Notes under the pieces: model-generated
What the model was told of the DNA's origin: nothing
Database searches by the model: none
What the model saw: only the letters and a program-made list of their open reading frames with translations
In this document: one piece after another, positions 16,036 through 23,654 of the stretch
How positions within the stretch are numbered: position 1 is the first letter of the stretch
Layout: each line of letters starts with the position of its first letter
Program-made: the position numbers and the translations under genes
Source of the DNA: Paraliobacillus sp044383835
GTDB lineage: Bacteria > Bacillota > Bacilli > Bacillales > Amphibacillaceae
NCBI RefSeq assembly: GCF_044383835.1
Contig: NZ_JBISEP010000004.1
Coordinates: 86,415-150,414, forward strand
Direction of reading: 5' to 3'
DNA: 64,000 nt

Positions 16036-18006
16036 GTGTTTAAATCAGTCAAAGCAAAACTATTTCTTTCGTTATTATTCGTAGCTATTATACCTTTAAT
16101 TGTAATTAGTTCGATTCTTTATTTTAAAACAAACCAAGGATTCGAAAACATCTTACATAAAAATCTAGATGCTTCAACAGACACCATTTCAGAACAATTG
16201 AATCGTACTTCAGAAAATTTACTATCAATTACTCAATCTTCCGCAAAAAATGAAGAGATGTTAGAAGCTTTTGCAAATCGTGATCGTGAACAACTAATAG
16301 AAATTATGGCACCAATCTTTACAAGACTTCAAGCGGAACACCAGTTAGATATATTTGAATTAGGTGATGAGAACGGAACGGTCTTTCTAAGAGGGCATAA
16401 CCCTGACAAATTTGGTGATGACAAAAGTGATATACCAGCTATTCAAGTTGCGCTTGATAATGAAGGGGTTTCTGGATTTGAATTTGGAAATAGTGGATTA
16501 TCTGTTCGTGCTTTCGTTCCCCTTGTTTACAATAATGAAGTGATAGGGACGTTACAAACTGGTTTAAGTGGTCAAGTAATTCAAACGATTACAGATACTT
16601 TAAAAGGTGTTCAACTAAATATTATGAATACGGATGGAGAAGTATTGGTCACTTCTAATCAAGCGGAAGTAGGTAGTATATTAGAAGATCAATCGATATT
16701 AGATCAGGTTGTTGTGGGGGAAGAAGTGTCACAAGAGTCAAATACGAGTATGGAATATTATATGCCTCTATATGATCCAACACGCTCAGAAACAATTGGT
16801 TTGTTGGAGATTAAACAAGATGCAACAGATGTTCTAAATGTGAATAAAGAAATTATATTTTATATTTTAGAAATTTCCTTAATAACAATAATACTCGTGG
16901 TAGTTATTGCATTCTTTTTAAGTAGAGGTTTTTCTAAGCCAATTCAACAAACAACGCATGTTATGGATCAAATCGCAAAGGGTGACTTAACAAATCATTT
17001 ACAAGGACAAGATAGACAAGACGAATTTGGACAATTAGCTAGGTCTGTTATAAGCACGCAAGCTAAATTAAAAGATATGCTTGAAAAAATTACAAACCTT
17101 TCTGCAGTAGTGAAAGAACAATCTGCTTTAGTTAAGCAATCGAGTGATGAAATATATGATGGTAGTAATCAAGTAGCATCAACTATGCAGGAGCTTGCTT
17201 CTGGTACTGACCAACAAGCAGATGCTGCTGCAAACTTAGCGGAACAAATGAACGATTTATCCAATCGAATTACTGAAGCTACGGAAAATGGTGCAATGGT
17301 ACAACAGTCATCCAACGGTGTATTGGAGGTTGCAAAAAGCAGTAATGAAATGATGAATCAGTCTGTCACACAAATGAATATGATTAACAGCTTGGTTAAG
17401 GATTCTGTAGAAAAAGTAGGGTTATTAGACGAGCAAGCTAAGAAAATATCCTCGTTAATTAATGTGATTCAGGATATTTCAGAACAAACCAATTTGCTTG
17501 CTTTGAATGCTGCTATAGAAGCGGCTCGCGCGGGAGAAGAAGGCAAAGGATTTGCGGTTGTTGCTGAGGAAGTTAGAAAATTATCTGAACAAGTATCAGA
17601 ATCGGTCCTAGAAATAACAGATATTGTCGGTAATATTCAAACAGAATCAAGTAATGTTGTCACTTCACTAACTAAAGGATACAATCAGGTGGATGAAGGA
17701 GCGAAACAAATTAAATTAACTGGAAAAGAATTCGAAAAAATTGATCAATCTGTTGTAGAAATGGATAATAATATTTTGACAATTAATAATCACTTCAAGC
17801 GTATTTCTGAAAATAGTGCTAACATTAATGCTTCGATTGAGCATATTGCATCTGTTTCAGAAGAGTCGGCAGCTGGGGTAGAAGAAACGTCAGCTTCTAT
17901 TGTGCAAATTAGTAATTTAATCGGCGGTATTACTACTAATACGAATTCATTAGAGGAACTTTCTAAACAATTGGATGAAATGGTTAAACAATTCACCCTT
18001 CGTTAA
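16036..18006 (+). CDS. Methyl-accepting chemotaxis protein with Cache sensor
   Basis: A 656-residue chemoreceptor. A first membrane helix (about 8-30) is followed by a roughly 245-residue extracellular domain containing LDIFELGDENGTVFLRGHNPDKFGDD, typical of Cache-type sensors that bind small organic acids or similar ligands. The second helix is at about 275-297, then HAMP (to about 350) and the signalling domain with LNAAIEAARAGEEGKGF near 490. It starts with GTG 16036 behind AGGAGAGG. The ligand is not predictable. Confidence 0.93.
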   Translation: MFKSVKAKLFLSLLFVAIIPLIVISSILYFKTNQGFENILHKNLDASTDTISEQLNRTSENLLSITQSSAKNEEMLEAFANRDREQLIEIMAPIFTRLQAEHQLDIFELGDENGTVFLRGHNPDKFGDDKSDIPAIQVALDNEGVSGFEFGNSGLSVRAFVPLVYNNEVIGTLQTGLSGQVIQTITDTLKGVQLNIMNTDGEVLVTSNQAEVGSILEDQSILDQVVVGEEVSQESNTSMEYYMPLYDPTRSETIGLLEIKQDATDVLNVNKEIIFYILEISLITIILVVVIAFFLSRGFSKPIQQTTHVMDQIAKGDLTNHLQGQDRQDEFGQLARSVISTQAKLKDMLEKITNLSAVVKEQSALVKQSSDEIYDGSNQVASTMQELASGTDQQADAAANLAEQMNDLSNRITEATENGAMVQQSSNGVLEVAKSSNEMMNQSVTQMNMINSLVKDSVEKVGLLDEQAKKISSLINVIQDISEQTNLLALNAAIEAARAGEEGKGFAVVAEEVRKLSEQVSESVLEITDIVGNIQTESSNVVTSLTKGYNQVDEGAKQIKLTGKEFEKIDQSVVEMDNNILTINNHFKRISENSANINASIEHIASVSEESAAGVEETSASIVQISNLIGGITTNTNSLEELSKQLDEMVKQFTLR

Positions 18007-18078
18007 TTGTATTCGTTTTGGAGATTCATTTGTTATTAGTGTCAAAATTGACAGATATGATCTTAAAACAAATTTTAA

Positions 18079-18112
18079 AAAACAAGGCCTGATCTGATTC
18101 GGCCTTGTTTTT
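18079..18112. terminator. Bidirectional terminator between receptor gene and guaC
   Basis: AAAACAAGGCC and GGCCTTGTTTT form an 11-bp stem with A- and T-runs on both sides, so it can serve the two converging genes. Confidence 0.85.
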
Positions 18113-18120
18113 TATGGAAA

Positions 18121-19104
18121 TTAATATACTTTATCACCATTAAATATTGAGTTTTTGACAATGACATAATCAACTGTGCGAATTGCATCTAAACGATTTC
18201 CACCTGCATAAGAAATAGAAGATTGTAAGTCTTGCTTCATTTCTGAAAGTGTATCAGCTAAAGCACCTTTATGTTCAACATACATTTTCTTACCTTCAAC
18301 ATTCTTTTTCTCACCTTTTTGAAACTCAGATGCAGAGCCGAAATATTCTTTATAAAGTTTGCCATCTTTTTCGATTGTTTCACCTGGAGATTCTTCATGA
18401 CCAGCAAATAAAGAACCGATCATGACCATAGATGCGCCAAATCGAATCGATTTGGCAATATCACCGTGTGTTCGAATACCTCCGTCCGCAATGATAGGTT
18501 TACTAGCTGCTTTCGCACACCATCTTAATGCCGCTAATTGCCAGCCACCCGTACCGAATCCGGTTTTCATCTTCGTAATACAAACTTTTCCTGGACCAAT
18601 TCCCACTTTTGTTGCATCAGCACCTGCATTTTCAAGTTCTCTAACTGCTTCCGGTGTTCCTACATTACCAGCTATTACGAACGTAGTCGGTAAATAATAT
18701 TTGATATGTTGAATCATTTCAATCACGGCAGTTGAGTGACCGTGTGCAATATCAATAGTTATATAGTCAGGTATTAATTGCTGATCCGCTAACTCTTTAA
18801 TAAAATCATATTCTTCATATTTCACTCCAACACTTATTGATGCGATTAAATTTTGAGCGTGCATATCTTTAATAAAATCGATTCGCTTTTCGGGTTGGAA
18901 TCGGTGCATAACATAAAAATAATTATTTTTTGCTAAAAACAATGCTATTTTTTCATCTATAATAGTTTGCATGTTAGCTGGTACTACTGGTAGATCAAAA
19001 GTATGCTTTCCTAAAGTGATATTTGTATCACACTGAGAACGACTATTCACAATACATTTTGCGGGAATTAACTGTATATCTTCATAATCAAATACATTTT
19101 CCAA
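18121..19104 (-). CDS. guaC: GMP reductase
   Basis: Converts GMP to IMP with NADPH in purine salvage. The 327-residue protein matches B. subtilis GuaC (326 aa) nearly throughout: MENVFDYEDIQLIPAKC at the start, the catalytic loop with Cys (GIGPGKVCITK), and GGIRTHGDIAKSIRFGASMVMIG for phosphate binding. TTG at 19104 is the start because AGGAG lies 8 bases upstream and the protein then begins as in B. subtilis; a GTG at 19113 would overlap the ribosome site. Confidence 0.96.
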   Translation of the reverse strand: MENVFDYEDIQLIPAKCIVNSRSQCDTNITLGKHTFDLPVVPANMQTIIDEKIALFLAKNNYFYVMHRFQPEKRIDFIKDMHAQNLIASISVGVKYEEYDFIKELADQQLIPDYITIDIAHGHSTAVIEMIQHIKYYLPTTFVIAGNVGTPEAVRELENAGADATKVGIGPGKVCITKMKTGFGTGGWQLAALRWCAKAASKPIIADGGIRTHGDIAKSIRFGASMVMIGSLFAGHEESPGETIEKDGKLYKEYFGSASEFQKGEKKNVEGKKMYVEHKGALADTLSEMKQDLQSSISYAGGNRLDAIRTVDYVIVKNSIFNGDKVY

Positions 19105-19122
19105 TATTAACACTCCTAAAAA

Positions 19123-19195
19123 CGAATAATAATAACGTCGGGAAACAAAAACGTTCGTACTATCATAATTTAACCTATTTTTTGATTCTTGTCAA
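19123..19195 (-). promoter_or_regulatory. guaC promoter with PurBox-like sites
   Basis: On the minus strand TTGACA (19195-19190) and TAAATT (19172-19167) are 17 bases apart. Downstream, ACGAACGT (19158-19151) and an inverted CGAATAATAA (19123-19132) resemble PurR boxes (core CGAAC). guaC is a PurR target in B. subtilis. The promoter is solid, the PurR part tentative. Confidence 0.45.
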
Positions 19196-19365
19196 AAAGG
19201 GTACGAAACTTCTGTCCCAAAAATATTTTATTGAGCATTTATCTTGAAACTGAGATATTTATTTAGTATTATTTATTTAGAAGTCGAGATAATAAGTGCA
19301 ATACTACTCGATTTGGGTTATTAGGTTAAGTAGTCTAATGATAAAAAACAAAGGAGAGATATATT

Positions 19366-19965
19366 ATGGTAAAAGTAGCAGTTGTATATTACAGTTCAAC
19401 AGGAATTAATTATCAATTAGCAAATTGGGCGGAAGAAGCAGCAAAAGAAGCTGGTGCAGAGGTTCGGCTAGTTCGTGCACCTGAGAATGCTCCGGAAGCA
19501 GCTGTTGCATCGAACGAAGCATGGAAAGCGCATATTGAAGCTACAAAAGATGTTCCTGAAGTAACTTCTGATGATCTTGAGTGGGCTGATGGTATTATCT
19601 TTAGTGTTCCAACTAGATTTGGTAGTATACCGTCCCAAATGAAATCAGTAATTGATTCACAAGGAGGACTTTGGGCTTCTGGAAAAACAGTGAATAAAGT
19701 AGTAACTGCGATGACTTCCGCTTCTAATTCACATGGTGGTCAAGAAGCAACATTACTTAATTTGTATACCTCGCTGATGCATTGGGGTGCAATCATTGTA
19801 CCTCCAGGCTATTCTGATCAGTCTGTTTTTGCTGTAGGTGGTAATCCTTATGGAACAAGTGTTACTCAAGGGCAAGATGGAAAGATGGTCGAGGATGCTG
19901 AAGCGGCTGTCAAACATCAGGCAAAACGATTAGTACAAACAACTAAAAAAATAGTAAATGGATAG
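19366..19965 (+). CDS. wrbA: NAD(P)H:quinone oxidoreductase, WrbA type
   Basis: A 199-residue flavodoxin-fold protein that reduces quinones by two electrons. The FMN phosphate loop is YYSSTGINYQLA, followed by SVPTRFGSIPSQMKSVIDS and TSASNSHGGQEATLL, all characteristic of type IV (WrbA) enzymes. ATG 19366 behind AAAGGAGAG. It is divergent from guaC across 250 bases. A single-gene unit: the next 450 bases hold only repeats. Confidence 0.93.
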   Translation: MVKVAVVYYSSTGINYQLANWAEEAAKEAGAEVRLVRAPENAPEAAVASNEAWKAHIEATKDVPEVTSDDLEWADGIIFSVPTRFGSIPSQMKSVIDSQGGLWASGKTVNKVVTAMTSASNSHGGQEATLLNLYTSLMHWGAIIVPPGYSDQSVFAVGGNPYGTSVTQGQDGKMVEDAEAAVKHQAKRLVQTTKKIVNG

Positions 19966-19978
19966 AAATTTTTAAAAA

Positions 19979-20177
19979 GAGACTGGGACATAAGTAAAAG
20001 GTGATTATCAAAAGACGAATTTTAATTCTGAAAAGAAGAATTAAAATTCGTCTATTTGTTTGGAGCAACCATTTAGCTGCGGAAAGGGAGTGCATTTCCA
20101 CAGCGGCGTTTGTTCTGCTACATTAAAATAAATGTTCGGATTTTCTCTTTAGAAATGTTGTTTTGTCCTAGCCTTTT
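19979..20177 (+). repeat. Dispersed hairpin element, copy 1
   Basis: The ends GACTGGGACA (19981-19990) and TGTCCTAGCC (20164-20173) are imperfect inverted repeats. Inside is a perfect 17-bp stem, AGACGAATTTTAATTCT (20013-20029) with its complement (20037-20053), then a GCTGCGGAAA..TTTCC segment. A diverged second copy lies at 37247-37372. It looks like a non-coding dispersed repeat or MITE-like element. Confidence 0.7.
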
Positions 20178-20359
20178 TTTATAATCCAACATGTAGTGCC
20201 TTTTTGAAAATGTAATGAGATATTTCATAAATCCCTATTAAAATTTGAAATTAAAACATGGAAGAGGCGATCTTGCGAAAGAATAAGCGTGTTTGGTAGA
20301 ATAACTAGAAAAAGGTCGACCAGTATTTATTTATCGATCTTTTTCCATGTTGTAATAAA

Positions 20360-20385
20360 TAGAACTTTTTTTAAAAAAGTTCTAT
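20360..20385 (+). terminator. Palindromic terminator-like hairpin
   Basis: TAGAACTTTTTT is followed by AAAAAAGTTCTA. It sits 55 bases upstream of the next gene; what transcript it ends is unclear. The stretch 20178-20359 contains another long-range stem (AACATGGAA with TTCCATGTT) but no gene. Confidence 0.5.
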
Positions 20386-20439
20386 TTTAGTCCTCGTATT
20401 TGGTAGAATATATAGTAGTTGAAGCTAGGAGTGGTTAAT

Positions 20440-21138
20440 TTGACAAATGCAGATCGTTTTATTATTGCGTTTAATAAAATAGAAAAGTTTTTTGATAAAG
20501 AAATAGCTGAAAAAAAATACATACCCTTTTATCGTGCTGTCCAACGTTTACGTCATACGAATTCAGTAGTACAAAGGTACAAGGATGATTTGCTGGAGTT
20601 TTCAGAATTGCGTAATGCAATTATCCACGAAAGAACAGAGACACATTATGCTATTGCAGAACCTCATGATCAAATTGTGATGCAAATTGAAAAAATTGCT
20701 CAAGAACTTACTGCTCCAAAATTGGTCATTCCGACTTTTTCAAAACATTTATATATGCTAGATGGAAGGGATACGTTTGAGAAAGTATTACATAGTATTA
20801 AACAAACTAGTTATTCACAATTCCCAGTTTATCGCAACGAGCAATTTGTTGGTTTACTAACAGATAAACAGATAACTCAATGGTTAGCTAGAAACACAAA
20901 TAAAACTTTTGAAACACTATTGAACACTCAAATATTGGATCTAATTAAAAGTGATCGAGATGTAAGGAATTATGTGTTCATCAATCAACAAATGACAATT
21001 TATGAAGCAGAAGATATATTTCTTAAGCAATTAAAACACAAAAAACGATTGGATGCTTTACTAATTACAGAAACAGGGAAGCAAACAGAACAATTATTAG
21101 GAATGGTCACGACAAATGATTTAATTCATATACCATAA
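20440..21138 (+). CDS. CBS-domain protein with HEPN-like N-terminal domain
   Basis: A cytoplasmic protein of about 232 residues. The N-terminal 80 residues are all-helical and contain R58-N-A-I-I-H63, the R-x4-H signature of HEPN domains, which in many cases are ribonucleases. Two CBS motifs follow (about 88-145 and 155-230; SYSQFPVYRNEQFVGLLT and RLDALLITETGKQTEQLLGMVTTNDLI in outline); such pairs usually bind adenine nucleotides. The TTG at 20440 follows AGGAG by the right distance, so the longer frame from 20419 was not used. A nucleotide-gated RNA-binding or cutting role is inference only. It stands alone, with a hairpin upstream and a convergent gene downstream. Confidence 0.75.
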   Translation: MTNADRFIIAFNKIEKFFDKEIAEKKYIPFYRAVQRLRHTNSVVQRYKDDLLEFSELRNAIIHERTETHYAIAEPHDQIVMQIEKIAQELTAPKLVIPTFSKHLYMLDGRDTFEKVLHSIKQTSYSQFPVYRNEQFVGLLTDKQITQWLARNTNKTFETLLNTQILDLIKSDRDVRNYVFINQQMTIYEAEDIFLKQLKHKKRLDALLITETGKQTEQLLGMVTTNDLIHIP

Positions 21139-21184
21139 GCTAGCGGTGATACATGAGAGATAAGTTGTTTACTCTAGCGTGTAA

Positions 21185-21520
21185 TCATTCATAATATCCA
21201 ACGTATAATTGTTTTATTTTTTCTTCAAATGGTTTTAATGGTACGATTCTTGCTCCACGATAATATTCTTTTCCTTCAACAAAAACTAATATAACTGGTA
21301 CCGTGAAGATAGAGAAAGCACCTGCAACTTCAGGAACTGCGTCAGCACTAACTTGTGTAGTTGAAATCTTAGGGTACTTTTCCATAATTGTTTCAATTTG
21401 CGGCAATAAGCTATGACACACACTGCATTGCTTTTTTGAAATATAAACGAGAGAAACATCGTTTGCTTGAATAAATGTATTTAGTTGCTCCATCGATTTG
21501 ATTTTGGTAAAAGCAGTCAT
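21185..21520 (-). CDS. Thioredoxin-like protein
   Basis: A 111-residue thioredoxin-fold protein. The active-site motif is CSVC (SKKQCSVCHSLLPQIE), unusual compared with the CGPC of thioredoxin, and the cis-Pro loop is present (IFTVPVILVF). It resembles the YtpP/YusE group of Bacillus with unknown partners. ATG at 21520 behind GAGGTG on the minus strand. Reductase or monitoring role cannot be decided. Confidence 0.85.
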   Translation of the reverse strand: MTAFTKIKSMEQLNTFIQANDVSLVYISKKQCSVCHSLLPQIETIMEKYPKISTTQVSADAVPEVAGAFSIFTVPVILVFVEGKEYYRGARIVPLKPFEEKIKQLYVGYYE

Positions 21521-21604
21521 GAAAATTCACCTCAAAATGTTATCATTATTACAATTAAATCATATTTAAATTATTTTTCATACTATTTTAAACTAAACAG
21601 CTAT

Positions 21605-21630
21605 TAATATTTTTTGGAAAAAGTCGATAT
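21605..21630 (+). promoter_or_regulatory. Likely SigD promoter
   Basis: TAAT (21605-21608), 14 bases, then GTCGATAT (21623-21630): one mismatch in each element to the SigD consensus, 40 bases before the chemoreceptor start. Confidence 0.55.
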
Positions 21631-21669
21631 AAGTATAGAAATGAAATTTTATTGTAAGGAGATACATAC

Positions 21670-23367
21670 ATGAAGAAGCTTATACAGTTTAAATCTTTAC
21701 GTACAAAGATATTAGTTGGTTTTCTATTTTTAGTTCTACTTATTTTAGGGTATAGCACATTTACTATTATAACCAATTATAAGATGGAATCGAGTATAGA
21801 AGGTATGACAGAACAAGATTTACAAACATTACTAACTGATGAAGAGTTAGTATTTAATGTTAATGAGCGTATCGGTTTAGCTAGGGGATATGTATTATAT
21901 GGCGATTCTAGTTATCTAGAACGATTTAATGAAATTACCGAGGCAAGCAAAAAGATAGAAGAAGAAATCGCAAAGGATTCAAGTTTGAAAGAATTGAATC
22001 AACTTGCTGAGGCATCAGCTGAATGGCAACAACAATTAGAAAGAAACGTGTTTGCTGAATATAAGAGAGGTAACGAAGAAAAAGCAGCTAATTATTTAAA
22101 GAACACAGCAGAGCCTGTAGCACAAGAAATTATGGCCGATTTCAAAAAACATATAGATGAAAGAGAAGATATTATTGTATCAAATGCAAATGGAATTTTA
22201 AAAAGCTTTGAAATGGTTAACTTAGTTGGGTTTGTAGTTGCCGTTCTCATATTATTTGCTGCAATAGCAACAGGGATGTATGTTGCACGTATTATTACAA
22301 AGCCAATTAAAAAAGTGAAAGAGCGGATGGTAAGCATTGCATCTGGTGATTTACAAGACGAACCGCTAGAAATACATACAAGAGATGAAGTTGCAGAGCT
22401 TGTAGATGCAATGAATAGTATGCAAGCTAAAATAAAAGAAATTGTTAGTGAAATTCAATCTGTTTCAAATACTGTCTCTACTCAAAGTGATCAATTAACA
22501 CAATCATCTGATCAAGTGAAAGAAGCAAGTGAACAAGTTGCTGTTACTATGGAAGAACTTTCGAGAGGTTCAGAATCTCAAGCGAATACAACAAGTGATA
22601 TCTCTACTTCTATGAGTGAGTTTGCACAAAAAATTACCGAAGCGAATAAGAAAGGCGAAAATATTTATCATTCTTCTAAAACAATGACAGATTTAGTGTT
22701 TAATGGGAAACAAGAAATGGATAGTTCCATTCAACAAATGGCTAAAATTTATCAAGTAGTTTCAGATGCTGTGACCCAAGTGAAAGGGTTAGACGAGCAA
22801 TCAAAAGAGATTACAAAACTAGTCAATGTAATTAAAGATGTAGCGGAGCAAACGAATTTACTAGCGCTAAATGCAGCCATTGAGGCAGCGCGTGCTGGGG
22901 AACATGGTCAAGGTTTTGCTGTAGTTGCTGATGAAGTGAGAAAGCTAGCAGAACAAGTAGCTAACTCTGTAACAGACATTACTCGGATTGTAACAACCGT
23001 TCAAACAGAAACAGACCAAGTGACCACATCATTAGAAGGTGGACATAAAGAAGTGGAAACAGGAATGAACCAAGTTGTAAATACGGGTGGTATTTTCGAG
23101 CAAATTGATACTGAATTACAGACACTAGCATCGGAAATTAAAGATATATCGAGCAATCTGTCTGATATTAACAATAACAGTGAACAAATGAGTAGTGGAT
23201 TAGAAGATATAGCTTCTGTTTCGGAAGAATCGGCAGCTGGAATTGAACAAACTGCAGCATCTATACAAGAAACTAGCAGTTCGATGGAAGAAGTTGCGAA
23301 TAATTCTAATAAACTAGCAAAATTAGCAGAACAGTTAAAACTACTAGTCAAAAAATTCAAACTTTAA
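21670..23367 (+). CDS. Methyl-accepting chemotaxis protein
   Basis: A 565-residue chemoreceptor with membrane helices near 12-35 and 185-207, a short helical extracellular sensor, HAMP (about 208-260), and a signalling tip LNAAIEAARAGEHGQGF near 408. Architecture and many residues match the receptor at 13894 (for example ERIGLARGYVLYGD here and ERTSLVRGYLLYDD there), so the two are paralogues. ATG 21670 behind AAGGAG. Its own SigD-like promoter suggests it is made with the motility genes. Confidence 0.93.
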   Translation: MKKLIQFKSLRTKILVGFLFLVLLILGYSTFTIITNYKMESSIEGMTEQDLQTLLTDEELVFNVNERIGLARGYVLYGDSSYLERFNEITEASKKIEEEIAKDSSLKELNQLAEASAEWQQQLERNVFAEYKRGNEEKAANYLKNTAEPVAQEIMADFKKHIDEREDIIVSNANGILKSFEMVNLVGFVVAVLILFAAIATGMYVARIITKPIKKVKERMVSIASGDLQDEPLEIHTRDEVAELVDAMNSMQAKIKEIVSEIQSVSNTVSTQSDQLTQSSDQVKEASEQVAVTMEELSRGSESQANTTSDISTSMSEFAQKITEANKKGENIYHSSKTMTDLVFNGKQEMDSSIQQMAKIYQVVSDAVTQVKGLDEQSKEITKLVNVIKDVAEQTNLLALNAAIEAARAGEHGQGFAVVADEVRKLAEQVANSVTDITRIVTTVQTETDQVTTSLEGGHKEVETGMNQVVNTGGIFEQIDTELQTLASEIKDISSNLSDINNNSEQMSSGLEDIASVSEESAAGIEQTAASIQETSSSMEEVANNSNKLAKLAEQLKLLVKKFKL

Positions 23368-23372
23368 TTTAG

Positions 23373-23432
23373 TAAGTAAAATCCGATCAGATGGTCGGAT
23401 TTTACTTATGCAAATAAATCGTATTTATTTGC
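23373..23432 (+). terminator. Two terminator-type hairpins after chemoreceptor gene
   Basis: TAAGTAAAATCCGA (23373-23386) pairs with TCGGATTTTACTTA (23394-23407). A second perfect stem GCAAATAAAT-CGT-ATTTATTTGC follows at 23410-23432. The first has the usual terminator form. Confidence 0.75.
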
Positions 23433-23654
23433 AAAGACAAAAGTGTCATAAAAAATTTAAAATTATTTTTTTCTGCATTTCTACCTATATGAATAGTTTG
23501 ATAAAAGGTTAGCAAGATAAGACTATCTTAATTGCGGCTAAAAATTAATTCATGTATAATTTTATTGTGCTTGCATGTTATTTGTAATAAAACTATGTGT
23601 GTGTAGTGTATAACGGTAGAATAAGGTTTTTAATTTTTGAGGAGGTATGGGTTC

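Noticed and set aside
18422..18697. Plus-strand open frame inside guaC
   Set aside because: Antisense shadow of a highly conserved gene.
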